64,000 nucleotides of DNA from Sinonovacula constricta (GCA_007844125.1 CM017572.1:25625879-25689878), one strand, 5' to 3'; numbered from the stretch's first letter, positions 1 through 12,318 are shown. Made by a program: numbers and translations. The notes: generated by a model from the letters alone, not told the origin.

Positions 1-470
1 AATTGGTGGAAATAGGGAAATATTTGGAAGGAGGTTAAAGAGCTGATGGTGTGTACAGGATGTGCGCGTGTGTGTGTGATGATATCGGTGTTGGTGTGTG
101 CATGTGTTAAAAAATACGCCCGTGCGTGTATGTGTTTTGCGTGAGTGTGTGCATTCGGGCGTCTATGTATGTCGTGCGGTTGTGAGTACGTACGACCGTG
201 TCTGCATGCGTTACTGCTTTCAGATGTGCGTGCATGTATGCGTGTCTTTGCATGCATGTTGTGAGTGTGTATGTCCGTGATGCGTGTGCGTGTGTGAGTG
301 CGTATTACATGCGCGTGTCTCTACGCGAGACGGAGCTTGTGTATACAATGTACGTTCGTGTATGGTTTATTTTTTTTATTTTTGTGTGTATTCATGTTGT
401 TCGTGCCTACTTTTATATGTGGACATGCATAGATACATGTGTATGTGTGTTTATGTGCCTGCGTGAGTGA
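1..470. repeat. TG/TGCG-rich simple-sequence tract
   Basis: The stretch is dominated by alternating TG, TGTGCG and GTATG words, densest at about 60-480. Several frames stay open (Cys/Val-rich peptides) only because the sequence is purine/pyrimidine alternating. There is no splice structure or recognisable domain, so it is read as a degenerate dinucleotide repeat. Confidence 0.6.
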
Positions 471-794
471 GTCGTTCTTCCTGGTGATTTTTGTAAGATG
501 ACTTAAAAACTCGAATAGCTCTGAATAACGATTGAAGCACAGTATGTTGACCAGAAGAATACAGTACGGCAGTTTTTGTCATATCTAGGGGGGGTCCAAC
601 TCGCACCAGGCGTTCACCTTTTTAAAATCTACTTAGGTAATTATAAACCATATTCCATGAACACAAATGTAGAAAAACATGCGGTAAAACAATACCAACA
701 AACCAAGCGATACCATTTTCCGTGTAAAAAAGTGTTTCGTAAATATATTTTCGACATACTTTTTTCTTCAAAGGAAAAAATCACGTGACACACC
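471..794 (+). other. Upstream region of the beta-lactamase-like gene
   Basis: About 320 bases separate the TG-rich tract from the first ATG of the gene. They probably contain the promoter and 5' UTR, but I see no convincing TATA box, initiator or CpG cluster. The sequence CACC directly before the ATG at 795 is a reasonable eukaryotic start context. Confidence 0.3.
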
Positions 795-3700
795 ATGGGC
801 GTGGTCAAGGTTGCCCTCATAGTCGGCTTGACGGCTATTGTAGTCTCGAACTTGCACCGGCTTACAGACCCAACATTGCCGCCAGTGTTCGGAGGGACAT
901 GTGACAAAGATTTCCAAGCAGTTTGTGATGCTTTCAGGTATGTTTATGTCTTCTCTTTTCATGGAAGCAACTCGATATACTTTAAACCGTCGTTTGGACA
1001 GTTTTGTTTAAAACAGATCGGCTTTCTTAAGCTTAAATTTGAGAAACATCTCAGGAAGTGCGAGGGTAAAGCTCTGTATAACCGGTTTAAGCACCCGAGT
1101 CGGCCTGTCTGCCAACTGACTGTTCCAGGGAGATTACTGTTGGGTTTGGACTACTCGTCCCAGATGTTCTCGCATTTACATTTTTTTCACATTTACATGT
1201 GGGTTGCATGCGAATACCGTTGTCATGTGTCTTTTCAAATTGTATTATATGTTACATATTACATATATTACTTTATCATATTTCCAAATTGCAGGATCTC
1301 TACAATTTTTCCTAACAGTGACACCTTGGGACATTTTTGTTACAGAGACCGTGTTTTTTTTAATAAAGTGTACCCTGAAGAACTTTTCATGTATGCATTT
1401 ATTTGTATTTTTCTTTTGCAAAATTGTTATTTTCTCCCTCGGATTTCTGGATCTAATGAGTTCCATTATTCAATGCAACCTCCACCTCCACCTCAGCGGT
1501 ATTATGCCGTACAGCTCAAAGTAACTTCTGCCACCATGAAGAAATAAGGACATAGGGTTTGACGAACGAGATTTGGTCGAGATTATAATGTTGTTTTTTA
1601 AAGTTTATACCATGATAGTTTTATTTTAAAAATCTAGAGAATGTTAAATTTAACAACGTAAAATAGTTACACTTTATTACATTTTTAATCAACTGCAACT
1701 AATTTACCATGACACCGATATCGGTAGACTGTACACGAGAATGATCTACACCGTGGTCACGTGATTACAGTAGTGATTGCTGCATCATAGCGCAACGTAA
1801 CCAGTTTTAGAAGTGTGCAATCAAATGCTGAGAAAACAAAATTAAACATTGGTTATGGCCCTTTGTTATTCAAGATCTAACGTTGAGAGCGGGTTAGAGC
1901 CCGGTGGTTCGTTCGCGGCATACCACGAGGGTAGGAATGTAGTGAACGTATGGGGCGGGTATGCCGATCTAGAGGCGCTCCGACCATGGGACGAAACAAC
2001 TACAGCTCTGGGGTTCTCATGCACCAAAGGAGTGGCCGCCATTGTTGTCGCGAAGATGGTGCAAGAGTATGTATTTGTATTTTGATCGTATGCTACAATG
2101 GTTTGTTTTTATGGTGATAGAGAAGTGTGCTTCCATTTCGTTTGACTATAGTTAAACAAATACTACTTTCTTATCTCCCTTTACCTTTTGGGTAGATATT
2201 TGGTATCTAGTTTCTGTAGATGTTTGTTTTGTTTTTTCATTTTGAAACAGCAACATGCACACTAAATTGCATCTTACTGCTTAAAATAAATTGACTTTAT
2301 GTTCTTGTCTCCTATTTAAAAAATACGAAACTTAAAATTAAAAAGTAAGAATATTTCTTGCATGAGATATATGAAAAGACCCATCCACTTGGCTATTAAC
2401 TACATGTAGTAATATGGTGTTACCGTGAGTAATATGAAAAAGTGTATCTCCATTGATATTCGCAACTGCTAGGCATCCTAGCGGGTCTCCATTCCGACGG
2501 TTAATAATATAGCAAGCAATAACATTGGTATTACGTTACAATCGTAAAACTTCGGGTATTTCCGTATGGTTCGTAAAATACACCTCGTACATAGCTCTAG
2601 AATACACCAAAGTGCGTCGCCTGAGTTATGAAACAGTGTCTGTTCGCGAGAAAGTAACAAATTATATATATATCATTTAGTTGAGTATATCTTGCAATAA
2701 CAACGATTTTTTTTATCAATACAATCTATATGATTTACGGAAAATTGAAAAGTCAACATTAAATACCCAGTATTAAAACTAAGACACACAAAGTAGATCC
2801 AAGATGGCGCCTTATTATGTCAGAGGTCTCTTGCATAGCATAAAGGCCGAGGTGATCAGATTGATTACGTTAGTATACAAAAAAGAGTCACGCGATTTGG
2901 CAGGCATCAGTGAATGCCCTGTGGTCGTATCTTTACTGTTTTTCTGACTAAAACTGAGAAATGTCCTTATTTCTTAGAAAATTTCCTTAGAAATAAAAAT
3001 ACTTAAGTATCATTCATAGAAACCATTTGATCTTAGAAATAATCCATAATGATTTATATTAATATAAGTTAATAATTGGGTTTATTTTATTTTATAGCGG
3101 GGTGTTGGACTATAAGAAGCTAGTTAGCGACTACTGGCCTGACTTCGGCCAGGCTGGAAAAGATAATGTGACAGTGGAGATGCTGATCAGTCACCAGGTA
3201 ATTTGCTGTTGTTATTACTAATCTCCCCTTTCTGCTTGTTGTTTGTGTCTGTTGTTGTTTGTGACCATAAATATCAGACATGGTATAAATAGTGTATACA
3301 TTGTGTTATTTGTGACCATAAATATCGGACATGGCATAAATAGTTTATACATTGTGTTATTTGTGACCATAAATATCGGACATTATATAAATATTGTATA
3401 CAGTGACAAATAGCAATGACTTTGACACGACTATCCTTTTTTGATATATAATTCAATGTTCATACCCAGGAGATCAATAAATGTTATGGAAACATGGAAT
3501 ATTCGAGACGTTATATTTATTCAGAGACCAAGGTAGTTAACCAATCAGAGGCAAGGTAGGTAACCAATCAGAGACCAAGGTAGTTAACCAATCAGAGGCA
3601 AGGTAGGTAACCAATCAGAGACCAAGGTAGTTAACCAGTCAGAGGCAAGGTAGTTAACCAGTCAGAGGCAAGGTAGTTAACCAATCAGAGACCAAGGTAG

Positions 3701-6700
3701 TTAACCAATCAGAGACCAAGGTAGTTAACCAATCAGAGACCAGGGTAGGTAACCAATCAGAGGCAAGGTAGTTTACCAATCAGGGGCAAGGTAGTTAACC
3801 AATCAGAGGCAAGGTAGTTAACCAGTCAGAGGCAAGGTAGTTAACCAATCAGGGGCAAGGTAGTTAACCAATTAGAGACCAAGGTAGGTAACCAATCAGA
3901 GGCAAGGTAGTTAACCAGTCAGAGGCAAGGTAGTTAACCAATCAGAGGCAAGGTAGTTAACCAGTCAGAGGCAAGGTAGTTAACCAATCAGAGGCAAGGT
4001 AGTTAACCAATCAGGGGCAAGGTAGTTAACCAATCAGAGACCAAGATAGTTAACCAGTCAGAGGCAAGGTAGTTAACCAGTCAGAGGCAAGGTAGGTAAC
4101 CAATCAGAGGCAAGGTAGTTAACCAATCAGAGGCAAGGTAGTTAACCAATCAGAGGCAAGGTAGTTAACCAATCAGAGGCAAGGTAGGTAACCAAGCAGA
4201 GGCAAGGTAGTTAACCAATCAGAGGCAAGGTAGTTAACCAATCAGAGACCAAGGTAGGTAACCAACCAGAGGCAAGGTAGTTAACCAATCAGGCAAGGTA
4301 GTTAACCAATCAGAGGCAAGGTAGTTAACCAATCAGAGGCAAGGTAGTTAACCAGTCAGAGGCAAGGTAGGTAACCAATCAGAGGCAAGGTAGTTAACCA
4401 ATCAGAGACCAAGGTAGTTAACCAATCAGAGGCAAGGTAGTTAACCAGCAGAGGCAAGGTAGTTAACCAATCAGAGACCAAGGTAGTTAACCAATCATTA
4501 TATATTATTGGGAGTGAAAACGCTCTTTTGCTCTATTTTATCGTGAGATGAGTGTTGGTTAGTGGTCAAAATAAGTTTGGCTTTCCTTTTTTTTAAAAAT
4601 GAAGGGGTTGCCTTATAAAGATTTGTATTTTAGTTTTGTAGAAAACAATAACTTCAGTTTTCTTGCACAAATGGTTTCAATATTTTAAGGCGGGGCTTCC
4701 GTATCTTGATGAACCAATCAGCGTGCTGGATTTACACCGAGACCCGGATGCGATTGGTCGTTCGCTCGCTGCACAAAAACCTGCGTGGCCTCCAGGTAAC
4801 AAAAATGTCGGAATTACTTATTCCGTTTTTTCTTCTTCTGCTCTAAATTACTTTATTCTCGTATTGTTACATATGTAAGTTCTTACAATCTTCTCGATGT
4901 GACATGTATAGATCGTTAGCGAGGTTTCATTTACGTTGCATCGTTGGTTCTAGTCTGGTTCCCAACTTTTATCCTTGTATGTAGCAAACTACAGGGTTTC
5001 TATCGGAACTTTTGCCTGGGACCAGTCACCACCATCAAAAGTTAGACGTCGACATTATAACCACGTATCCCCCCCCCCCCCCCCCCCCCCCCCCATTGAT
5101 TTTTATTATGCCGATAGTATATCTTCTACAGTTAAGTGTCATTTTTTATTTATTTCTGCACTAAATGGTAAATTAATAAAAACTATTTACTTAATACTGA
5201 TTTTTTCGTCCCTAACCGATGGGTTATAGTACAGGTCGGGACGAAGACTTTATAAATATGACTAGTACTTCCAGCTGACTGGACAGCACCAATATGGCTG
5301 GAGCGCGAAGCCTATATATATAATGCTCATTTAAATTTGCACACGGGGAAAGTCTGTTTTGCGGACTTTCATGGTCCTGATAAAAACACCCGTCCTAATT
5401 CGGTAAACTGCGTTCTTTATTATTATGTATTATTATGTATATTTTTTATTTATTTTTGTGTGCCTGTAACTTTCACACAAACATGGCAGAAAAGGAGAGC
5501 TTTTGCTTTATTTATTTTTATCATTAAAATGTCAAAACCTCGAAGTAATTGTACATGGACTCTCGGTTCGCCCTTACATATTCATATTTGCATAAGAAGC
5601 TATGAATGCTTCTCGGTACGTCCTTCGAGTTCGGACTGCATGTTAACATAGTGAGATTATGTATTAGCAACGAAACAGTCCCTAGCCAAAATGGCTTGTA
5701 ATACGCTTGAGTGTTCTAGGAAAAATGGTAAAGGCTATAGAATTGGGATTGGAGCGTTCAAAATTCAATCCCTAGCCCCGTAAAGTTTTCAAACACATCT
5801 TATTCGATTTGGATGATCTTTAATAAACGCCCAAACCCCAAACCCGACTTGAGGTTTTCTAGTTCTTGTCCAATTCTTTATTATTCCCGAACATTTTGCA
5901 AAAACAGAATATGTTCAGACTAATGATTACTTTCGTGACCACTTTAAATTCCCTACTAAATAGCAGTAACCATCTTGGATAATATTTATAACTTGCTTCA
6001 TAATGAGCCATTTTATATTTTATAGTATTTCAGTCTTATATTAAAGACATACTTCCTTTCACTTGATAGCAACTTTTGTTAAGCTATATTGTTAACGTTA
6101 GTTCAGTGTGTAAGTATTAACCTCATTCCTCATCAGCACATTATTACTTAATCACCTTGCTTTATAACAACAATATTTTCATCGGGATCAATGACATGCC
6201 AGGTCGTTCTATTTACTGTTTTTCTCAGTTTCTGTCTTCATCTATTTCACTTTAATTCGCGTGAAGCGGGTTACTTTTAGGAAACAATAAACTTTGTTCT
6301 CTGTGTACATAACCTATATAGAAAAAGATTCCATGCAAAACAATAATAAATAATAAGATTCAGAGAAAGAAAATGTTTGAAAAATACTCCCTGAAGAATA
6401 ATGGTGTGTGTAATGTAAGGCTGATGCATACTGCATTTTCTGCTTGTACACTTTAGTTTTATAGTTAATATTAATAGTTTTGTCATTTTTTTTCGTCTAC
6501 CTATGGCACATCTTGAAACAACTGTTCACTGATGTCGGTCTTTGCTTTAAATTTTGTTTTAAACGGTTTTATGGTCTGATTATACATACTTTTTTTCTGA
6601 TGATTTATAGTTTCTGAAAACTATTAAATAAAAAACATAATTTTTCAAATATGTTTTCTTACTTGGTCCCATATTTAACCTGTTTACTTGTTCCAGTATT

Positions 6701-9700
6701 TGTCTCGCCTTTAAATTTTCTTGTACCATTACTATTGCTTATCTGGCTCCCTGTTTGGCTCACAATGCTTTATATGACACACAGGCACCAAGTTTGGGTA
6801 CCATTCGCTGACGTTCGGCTTGTACGTTGATCAGTTGGTGCGTCGAGCGGATCCAAAGGGACGATCAACGGACCAGATTTTCCTGGAAGATATTGCCGGA
6901 CCTCACGGTCAGCTTTGGTGATGGTGATGATAATGATGATGATGATGATGATTATGATGATGCTGGTGATGATGCCAATGATGACGATGATAATGATGAT
7001 GATGATGATGATGAAGACGACGATGATGAAGATGATGATACTTAAGGGCATAATAAACAGCATTTTTCCGGGCCTTTTCTGCTTAAAATTGTTTTGGTTG
7101 GTTGAGAAACAATTGTCTAGTCCAAACTGTCGGATACACGTTTAATTTACATCATAAATACATAATAACCCTATTGAAACGTTTGTCCATATAGTATATA
7201 TTCAGCACAAATTTGAACTATGGATATTTTTATTCACTTAAAATCGACGCAATATGTCTAGAATAATTCAAAACTGTTGTTTTCCTTTTACTTTCAGATA
7301 TTGATTTCCTGATGAACGTACCACGTGACCAGTTTTACCGGGCTGCGAGACTTTATCCGAGATCTAAACCACAGTTACTTATAGACGCGTTCAAATTCCG
7401 GCGGTATTTGAAACCCATTGCCGACATTATATTCTATCCGAATTCATGGATGGCTCGATCTGTGATTCCTATAAAAGAATTTGCAGCGGTAAGTGAGATA
7501 AAACAATAAATATGTTTTAAAAAGATATGCGGATCTTTGAATTATCAGCACTTTATGACTCATGCGGTTGAATGTCTTTGGTTAAGAAATGCCTTCTTTT
7601 TTCGTAGGGTATAGACATTTTTTTACAAATGAGTGTGGCTCTGATATTTATTTTTTCTAGTCCTGCGGTTGGTAGTCTAAGCATTGAAAACAGCGAGGTT
7701 TGACAGCTGCACCGGAGAAAAGAGAAAACATTGTTTTTACTGAAGACTATTTGAAAAAAATGATTGAGATTATCCTTAAAAGTAAGGAGAGGCAAGAGCA
7801 GCATGTGTTTAAGTTGTTTTATACTAAAAGTTCTCTCTCTTGGAGTATGTAAGAGGATTATTCATTTATTTTACGGATGTTGGCCAATCGCACATTTACG
7901 TAATTTCTTAAACTGCTTTTTTGTGGTTAGTTATAAAAAAATTCGCTGATTTAATACAGTGCAGTTTGTAAGTAATCTATTACAATATAAAAAAAATGTT
8001 ATAGGTGATTCATTTTAATAATAATTAATAATAATAATAATAATGACGACGATGACGACGACGATGATGATGATGATGATGATGATGATAACGACGACGA
8101 TTATGATGATGATGAAATCACCAAATTAATAAGAATGTTATCAATTAAATGCAATACTATTTGACATTAGCATATTCATTTAACGTAAACATGGATATAC
8201 TATATATACTTTATACAGTTATAGACGCAATATGAAAAAAGTAGATTGATCTAAAGGTGGTAGCCGACACTTATCTTGCCACTGCTGTTGGGGATTTGGG
8301 CATAATTTCTGAATAAACTCACAGTTTTGTCTAAGTAAAAACTATTTTGAACACTAATTATATTGTTAGACGGTATTAATCGTGAACAAAATCACTCCAA
8401 ACGATAATTCTTTCCAAATATCTTGAAAAGCATGAAAGTGGTTTCTGCTAAAAATAGATATCGACGTCATATAACTTGATTTCAAAAGTAAGTTGTCACG
8501 TGGTTTCCTTAGTTTAAAAATAGCTGTCCCTGTAGCGTAGCTCGCTTAGTAAATGCCTGTTTGCTATGACGAGTTGGGATGTAGGCTTGATTTTTCACAC
8601 AAATCTAGGGCATCGATAGATAGCATTTTGTAGGACCTTTGCAAGTAACAATGACTTATTTGGTAATTTGAGGACAGATATAGGTCAACGCTGTCGCATA
8701 CCACCCTTAAGTTGTTTTTCGTATTTACAGGCCACGTCTTCACTGAACAGCCCGTATATCCGAGAAGTTGCCATTTCATCGATCTCAGGATCGGGCACGG
8801 CGAAAGGTCTTGCAAAAGTGTACGGAATTCTGGGTAACGGCGGTCACCATGACAACCAAGAGTTGCTATCGTCTGCCACGATAGAACGTCTGTCAACACC
8901 CGTCGTTACTGGCCAAGATGTTGTGTTTATAACCGGTGAAAAGTCGGCAATAGGACCCGGAACATTGTTCACGAAAAATCCAAAGGTAAGCGAAATGAAA
9001 AGGGTTCTGAGGAAATATATTTTCAAAGTGTTTGAACTTATTAAAAATATCCGCAGGTTTATAAAATTATAAAATTTAAAGCTTGAGTCTGAGGTCAATC
9101 TCATGCATATGATTGGTTGGATTTTCAAATAATCTGACCAATAAGATGTCTGAGAATGATTAGCGGGCTCAATTTCAAAGCTTTGTAATCGTCACGACGA
9201 CTCCGCGCGAAAACCGTAGAAGTTGATCAAAGTAAATTTTAAACAGAATAAATATTATAGTGTAAGAAATAAATTTACTCATTCAATCCCACTTTTATGG
9301 TTTCTTTGCCTCAACGCAATGTAATATTCAAAATATATTTGCAATTACATCCAAAATTGATTTTTACATAAACTATAATAATTAATTACTCTCCGGGTAT
9401 AATTGTGACTTGAAACGGTTATAATTTTTAAAGATCATTATGTTCTTTTAATTTGACTTTTATGAAAACCTGTCTCCAAAGCCCTTGTCTAATGCAAATT
9501 AACTGCTCAATTCTATTTCTTTGAATTGTCGCCGGTCTTTGCAAATCGTGATTTTGTCTTGGTTTTTACGGTAAACATAAATAACTTTTCTCAGTACAGG
9601 CGAAGCCCAGCCGTCAGTGTCGCCGGATCTTTTCATACTAGCATTCAATTGTTTCTGTTCGAGTCCGGGTCGATGATTATAACAGGATACCCCGCAGGCT

Positions 9701-10045
9701 GACCTGCTTGGTGCCGGTGGTTCTACCCAGACATTTTTTCAAGGTCTTTTTCCGACGTAAAAGCTGAACGTCAGCATAATTATCACAGATGTGTTGGTGC
9801 TGTTTATTATTACGGCAAAATAAAATTGTCAGGAAAAGATAACTAACTTATTTCAATTTTAGGGGGAGATAACTGTAGGACATACGGGGCATGGCGGACA
9901 GGTGGCGCTCGCAGATCTACGCCATAAAGTGGGCGTGGCATATCTTACAAATCACCTGAGTATCCATGGCGTTGCAGACGACATAAGATACACAACAGTA
10001 GCGAAAGTTTTGTACGAGTGTTTAGACAAACTTGACCGGAAGTAA
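795..10045 (+). CDS. Serine beta-lactamase-fold (class C/LACTB-like) protein, 8 exons
   Basis: Exons read as 795-937, 1875-2066, 3098-3197, 4690-4795, 6785-6907, 7298-7488, 8731-8985 and 9863-10045. All introns are GT-AG, all phases join, and the total is 1,293 nt for 430 aa plus stop. Residues 1-20 form a hydrophobic signal anchor or signal peptide (MGVVKVALIVGLTAIVVSNL). Motifs fit the beta-lactamase/transpeptidase fold: SxxK as S96-C-T-K99 (GFSCTKG), the second-motif tyrosine Y186 in GYHSLTFG, and HTG at 377-379 in place of KTG (VGHTGHGG). LISHQAGLP and AKVYGILGNGG are also typical of the family. Animal members (LACTB, and the beta-lactamase domain-containing 2-like proteins of nematodes and molluscs) are esterase/peptidase-like proteins, not antibiotic-resistance enzymes; the substrate here is unknown. 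The start is the only in-frame ATG before the hydrophobic segment. An upstream ATG at 1849 lies in intron 1. Family assignment is firm; orthology to a named gene is not. Confidence 0.9.
3260..3411. repeat. 51-bp tandem repeat, 3 copies, intron 3
   Basis: Three consecutive copies begin with TGTGACCATAAATATC at 3260, 3311 and 3362, giving a 51-bp period. They lie just downstream of the exon 3 donor at 3198. Confidence 0.8.
3520..4497. repeat. 23/24-bp minisatellite in intron 3
   Basis: About 42 head-to-tail copies of a unit containing AAGGTAGTTAACCAATCAG alternate between a GAGGC form (23 bp) and a GAGACC form (24 bp). Further variants are GGTAGGTAACC and CCAGTCAG. The core includes a CCAAT box-like word and a GTTAAC palindrome in nearly every unit. 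The array ends about 190 bp before exon 4. Confidence 0.93.
5069..5094. repeat. Poly-C tract, intron 4
   Basis: A run of 26 consecutive C residues; its length is likely unreliable in sequencing and variable in populations. Confidence 0.9.
6915..7041. repeat. GAT/GAC triplet microsatellite starting beside the exon 5 donor
   Basis: A degenerate (GAT)n run with GAC, GAA and AAT interruptions begins within 10 bp of the exon 5 donor at 6908. If the intron were retained it would read as an Asp-rich tail, but the conserved protein frame demands splicing here. Confidence 0.85.
8017..8115. repeat. (AAT)n-(GAC/GAT)n compound microsatellite, intron 6
   Basis: AAT/TAA triplets pass into GAC and then GAT triplets. 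It is the second GAT-type tract in introns of the same gene. Confidence 0.85.
8251..8711. mobile_element. MITE-like element (TIR AAAGGTGGTA), intron 6
   Basis: The left end reads TAAAGGTGGTAGCCGACA and the right end ...GCTGTCGCATACCACCCTTA, forming imperfect terminal inverted repeats. Internal sequence, such as AGCATTTTGTAGGACC followed by AAGTAACAATGAC, matches the element at 53804-54292. It has no coding capacity, so it is a non-autonomous DNA transposon candidate. The right end lies 20 bp upstream of the exon 7 acceptor. Confidence 0.75.
9685..9835. mobile_element. Dispersed repeat (GGTGGTTCTACCCAGAC family), intron 7
   Basis: Contains GTGCCGGTGGTTCTACCCAG, then a GCTGAACGTCAGCATAATTA region and GTGTTGGTGCTG. 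The same order of blocks recurs near 25075, 29100, 33310 and 61750, which indicates a short interspersed family. No tRNA head is visible in this copy, and the superfamily is not identified. Confidence 0.55.
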
Positions 10046-10440
10046 CAAAACTGCGAGACGCGCGCAGATCGTGCAAAAATAGCTGGCAGTTTGTATCTAG
10101 ATTGTGATAAAGGACGTAAGACAAATACTCGACAAATATACATGTACAATATTATTCTGTGATACTTGATGCAAATTGTGTGCTCTTTATGAAGATGTTC
10201 TTAAGATTATTTTAGGTTTGCTTTTAGAAGTATGATAGCTGTGTAATGTGAGAATATGGGCATCGTTTAGAAATGTTCCTTCTTAAGTAGCATAAATATG
10301 AAAACTGTGTTGTTTCATAGTTGAATGTTGTTTTTTTTCGTTGTTGTTTTTGTTTTGAGTTTTACGTTCCTGAATTTCCATTGTGGATATATTTTAAGAG
10401 AAGGTTTAGCTTCTCTACGAAATAAACTTCTATCATAAAG
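10046..10440 (+). other. 3' UTR of the beta-lactamase-like gene
   Basis: AT-rich sequence between the stop codon and the first good AATAAA, with no conserved frame. The 3' UTR end is inferred. Confidence 0.5.
10421..10426 (+). terminator. Polyadenylation signal AATAAA
   Basis: The canonical hexamer lies 376 bp after the stop codon of the beta-lactamase-like gene. Cleavage is expected 10-30 bp downstream. Confidence 0.6.
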
Positions 10441-10734
10441 TTCTGGAGCGCATAACATTTATAAGTGCAACGTGCAATCAAACGTCATACTTAAAGACAT
10501 TCCTTTTAACAGACTATTTATGCCTTATATTAGGGCCTCAAAGTTTATTTTTCCATGTTTAGAGGTATTCATTATATTTTCACTATCTAACTGTCATACA
10601 CACTTGGTGTTGTTGTTTTTTCCTCACGATCATGTTGGACCATATGTTGAGCAATATGTCAAAGTTGTTCAGGTGAAAAAACCCGCAACAATCACTGGAC
10701 GATTTTGGCAGATTTTTTGTCAAATCAAATTTGA

Positions 10735-11165
10735 AGGTAGCCTAGAAGTAACACCGGATTCGTGTGCCAATGACTTATTTGGGAATCCGGTGTCCGTATA
10801 TGGAACGCTCTTACAGTTATGGACATCTATGGTTAGGAAAAACGTGCTCCGGAAACCGGCTGGTACTCCGAAACGATAAGAGATAGCCACAAAATAACAC
10901 GAAATTCGTGCTCAGCTAGTTTAGAATAGGAGCAAAAAATCAGGAATTTGTCTGAGAAAAAAAAGTCGAAAATGCGAAAATCGCTGGGTTGTTTGGGCTG
11001 CAGATCAAGAATCCGGCGTTTGTGGAAATCTCTTACCATTTTGGAGATAAAGGGTTCGGGGAAATGTGCACGTGCGCACTTGCTCCGAAAACCGGCTGCT
11101 ACGCCGGAACGATAAGAGATACCCAAAATAATTATAACACCGAATTCGTGTTCAGCAATTACGAC
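10735..11165. repeat. Diverged direct repeats
   Basis: Blocks around ACCGGCTG...CCG.AACGATAAGAGATA followed by AACAC.GAATTCGTG occur at about 10855-10915 and 11090-11160. A shorter related block (ACACCGGATTCGTG) lies at 10750. The frames here have no domain, so this is intergenic duplicated sequence. Confidence 0.5.
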
Positions 11166-11260
11166 ATGAACGAAAACTAACAGGAACGAACAAAATAAAT
11201 AGGTAAAATGAAAACTAATGGAAAAATACACCAGAAAGAAAAATAAAGAAAGAAAGGACT

Positions 11261-11325
11261 ATTTATTATCTATACAGTATAGATTTTATTATCTATATAA
11301 TATCTATGTTGTATAGATAATAAAT
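11261..11325. repeat. Inverted repeat, 15-bp arms
   Basis: ATTTATTATCTATAC at 11261-11275 is mirrored by GTATAGATAATAAAT at 11311-11325, and the spacer repeats the same TATCTATA words. It can form an AT-rich hairpin, possibly the remnant of a small foldback element. Confidence 0.7.
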
Positions 11326-12318
11326 ATTCCTTTCACCTGTGTATGGTTATTGGGGTCAGTCATACCTGGGTCATTGTGCAATTTGTTTCCACCTTTTTCG
11401 ATTTACTAAAAATAAATTATTTAGTGGCGTCTAACCTTTAATTAACAATCCAGGAGAAATCATCGTCTCTACCTTTTTCTTGAAAATGACTGCTGAGGGG
11501 TAAATTCTTTTTAAAATGTTGTTTTATCAATTAATTTGTCATTTGAAGACATTTTTGAAACATTTTTACGGTTTCGTCTGATTTTTTTTGTGTGGTCCTT
11601 ATGCATAGATGTGGCTACAAAAGGAAAAATTGCTCTCAAAAGACTTCAACCAACACCCATAATGTGTATTCCCCTTTTTCATAATGAAAGAAATGTTTTA
11701 GTTATCTCCCTTGTGGGGAGGTATTTTCATATACTTTATATAAGAAATATAATAAATTACTAATTTTTGATTTGCTTATTTTTTAAAAGAGCGCTCAACC
11801 TCTTTATCAAATTCTTATCTCATTCCATTTTATGCGTATGCTTCAGTCTTGAGTTCTTTTCAAAAGTTTAAAAATTGGAAGAAAAAAAAAGTTTTCTGCA
11901 GTAACAATATACCAAATACCTACCCACAAGGGAGGTAAGAATGCAGTTATTTTAATAGAGTAAAGTCCCTCTACATACGAAAAGAGGGAATACTGGGTGT
12001 CATTTTAGTCTAGAAACAAGAAAAGCATTGATGCGAAACATCAAAGGGCGACGCAACAATGAAAATGAATATTTTTTAGAAATTAAGAGATGACTGATTT
12101 AAATTATTAAGTAAACATTTAAACAACTGGAATAATTTAATTCTGCTATATAAGGCTACTTATATGTACAATCCTAAAAAAGGGACAAACATGTCTTCAG
12201 TAACAAGTATGACCGACAGATGTACATTAATGTTTAGACATTTAAAAAGTAAAAATTCCTCGTTTGCGTGGAAGTTACAAACAACGAATAAATACAAATA
12301 AATATAAAAAACACCATT

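Noticed and set aside
98..470. Cys/Val-rich small secreted peptide
   Set aside because: Overlapping frames in a TG-rich simple sequence; no signal peptide followed by a structured Cys pattern, and no splice sites.
795..1547. Single 250-codon exon from the ATG at 795
   Set aside because: Beyond 937 the sequence loses protein character and a GTATGT donor is present. Splicing to 1875 restores the beta-lactamase-fold frame.
1849..2085. ATG at 1849 as a gene start
   Set aside because: It lies upstream of the acceptor at 1874; the conserved frame from 1875 continues exon 1 in phase.
10472..10879. 135-codon frame after the beta-lactamase-like gene
   Set aside because: No domain, lies within duplicated intergenic sequence, and lacks splice or start context.
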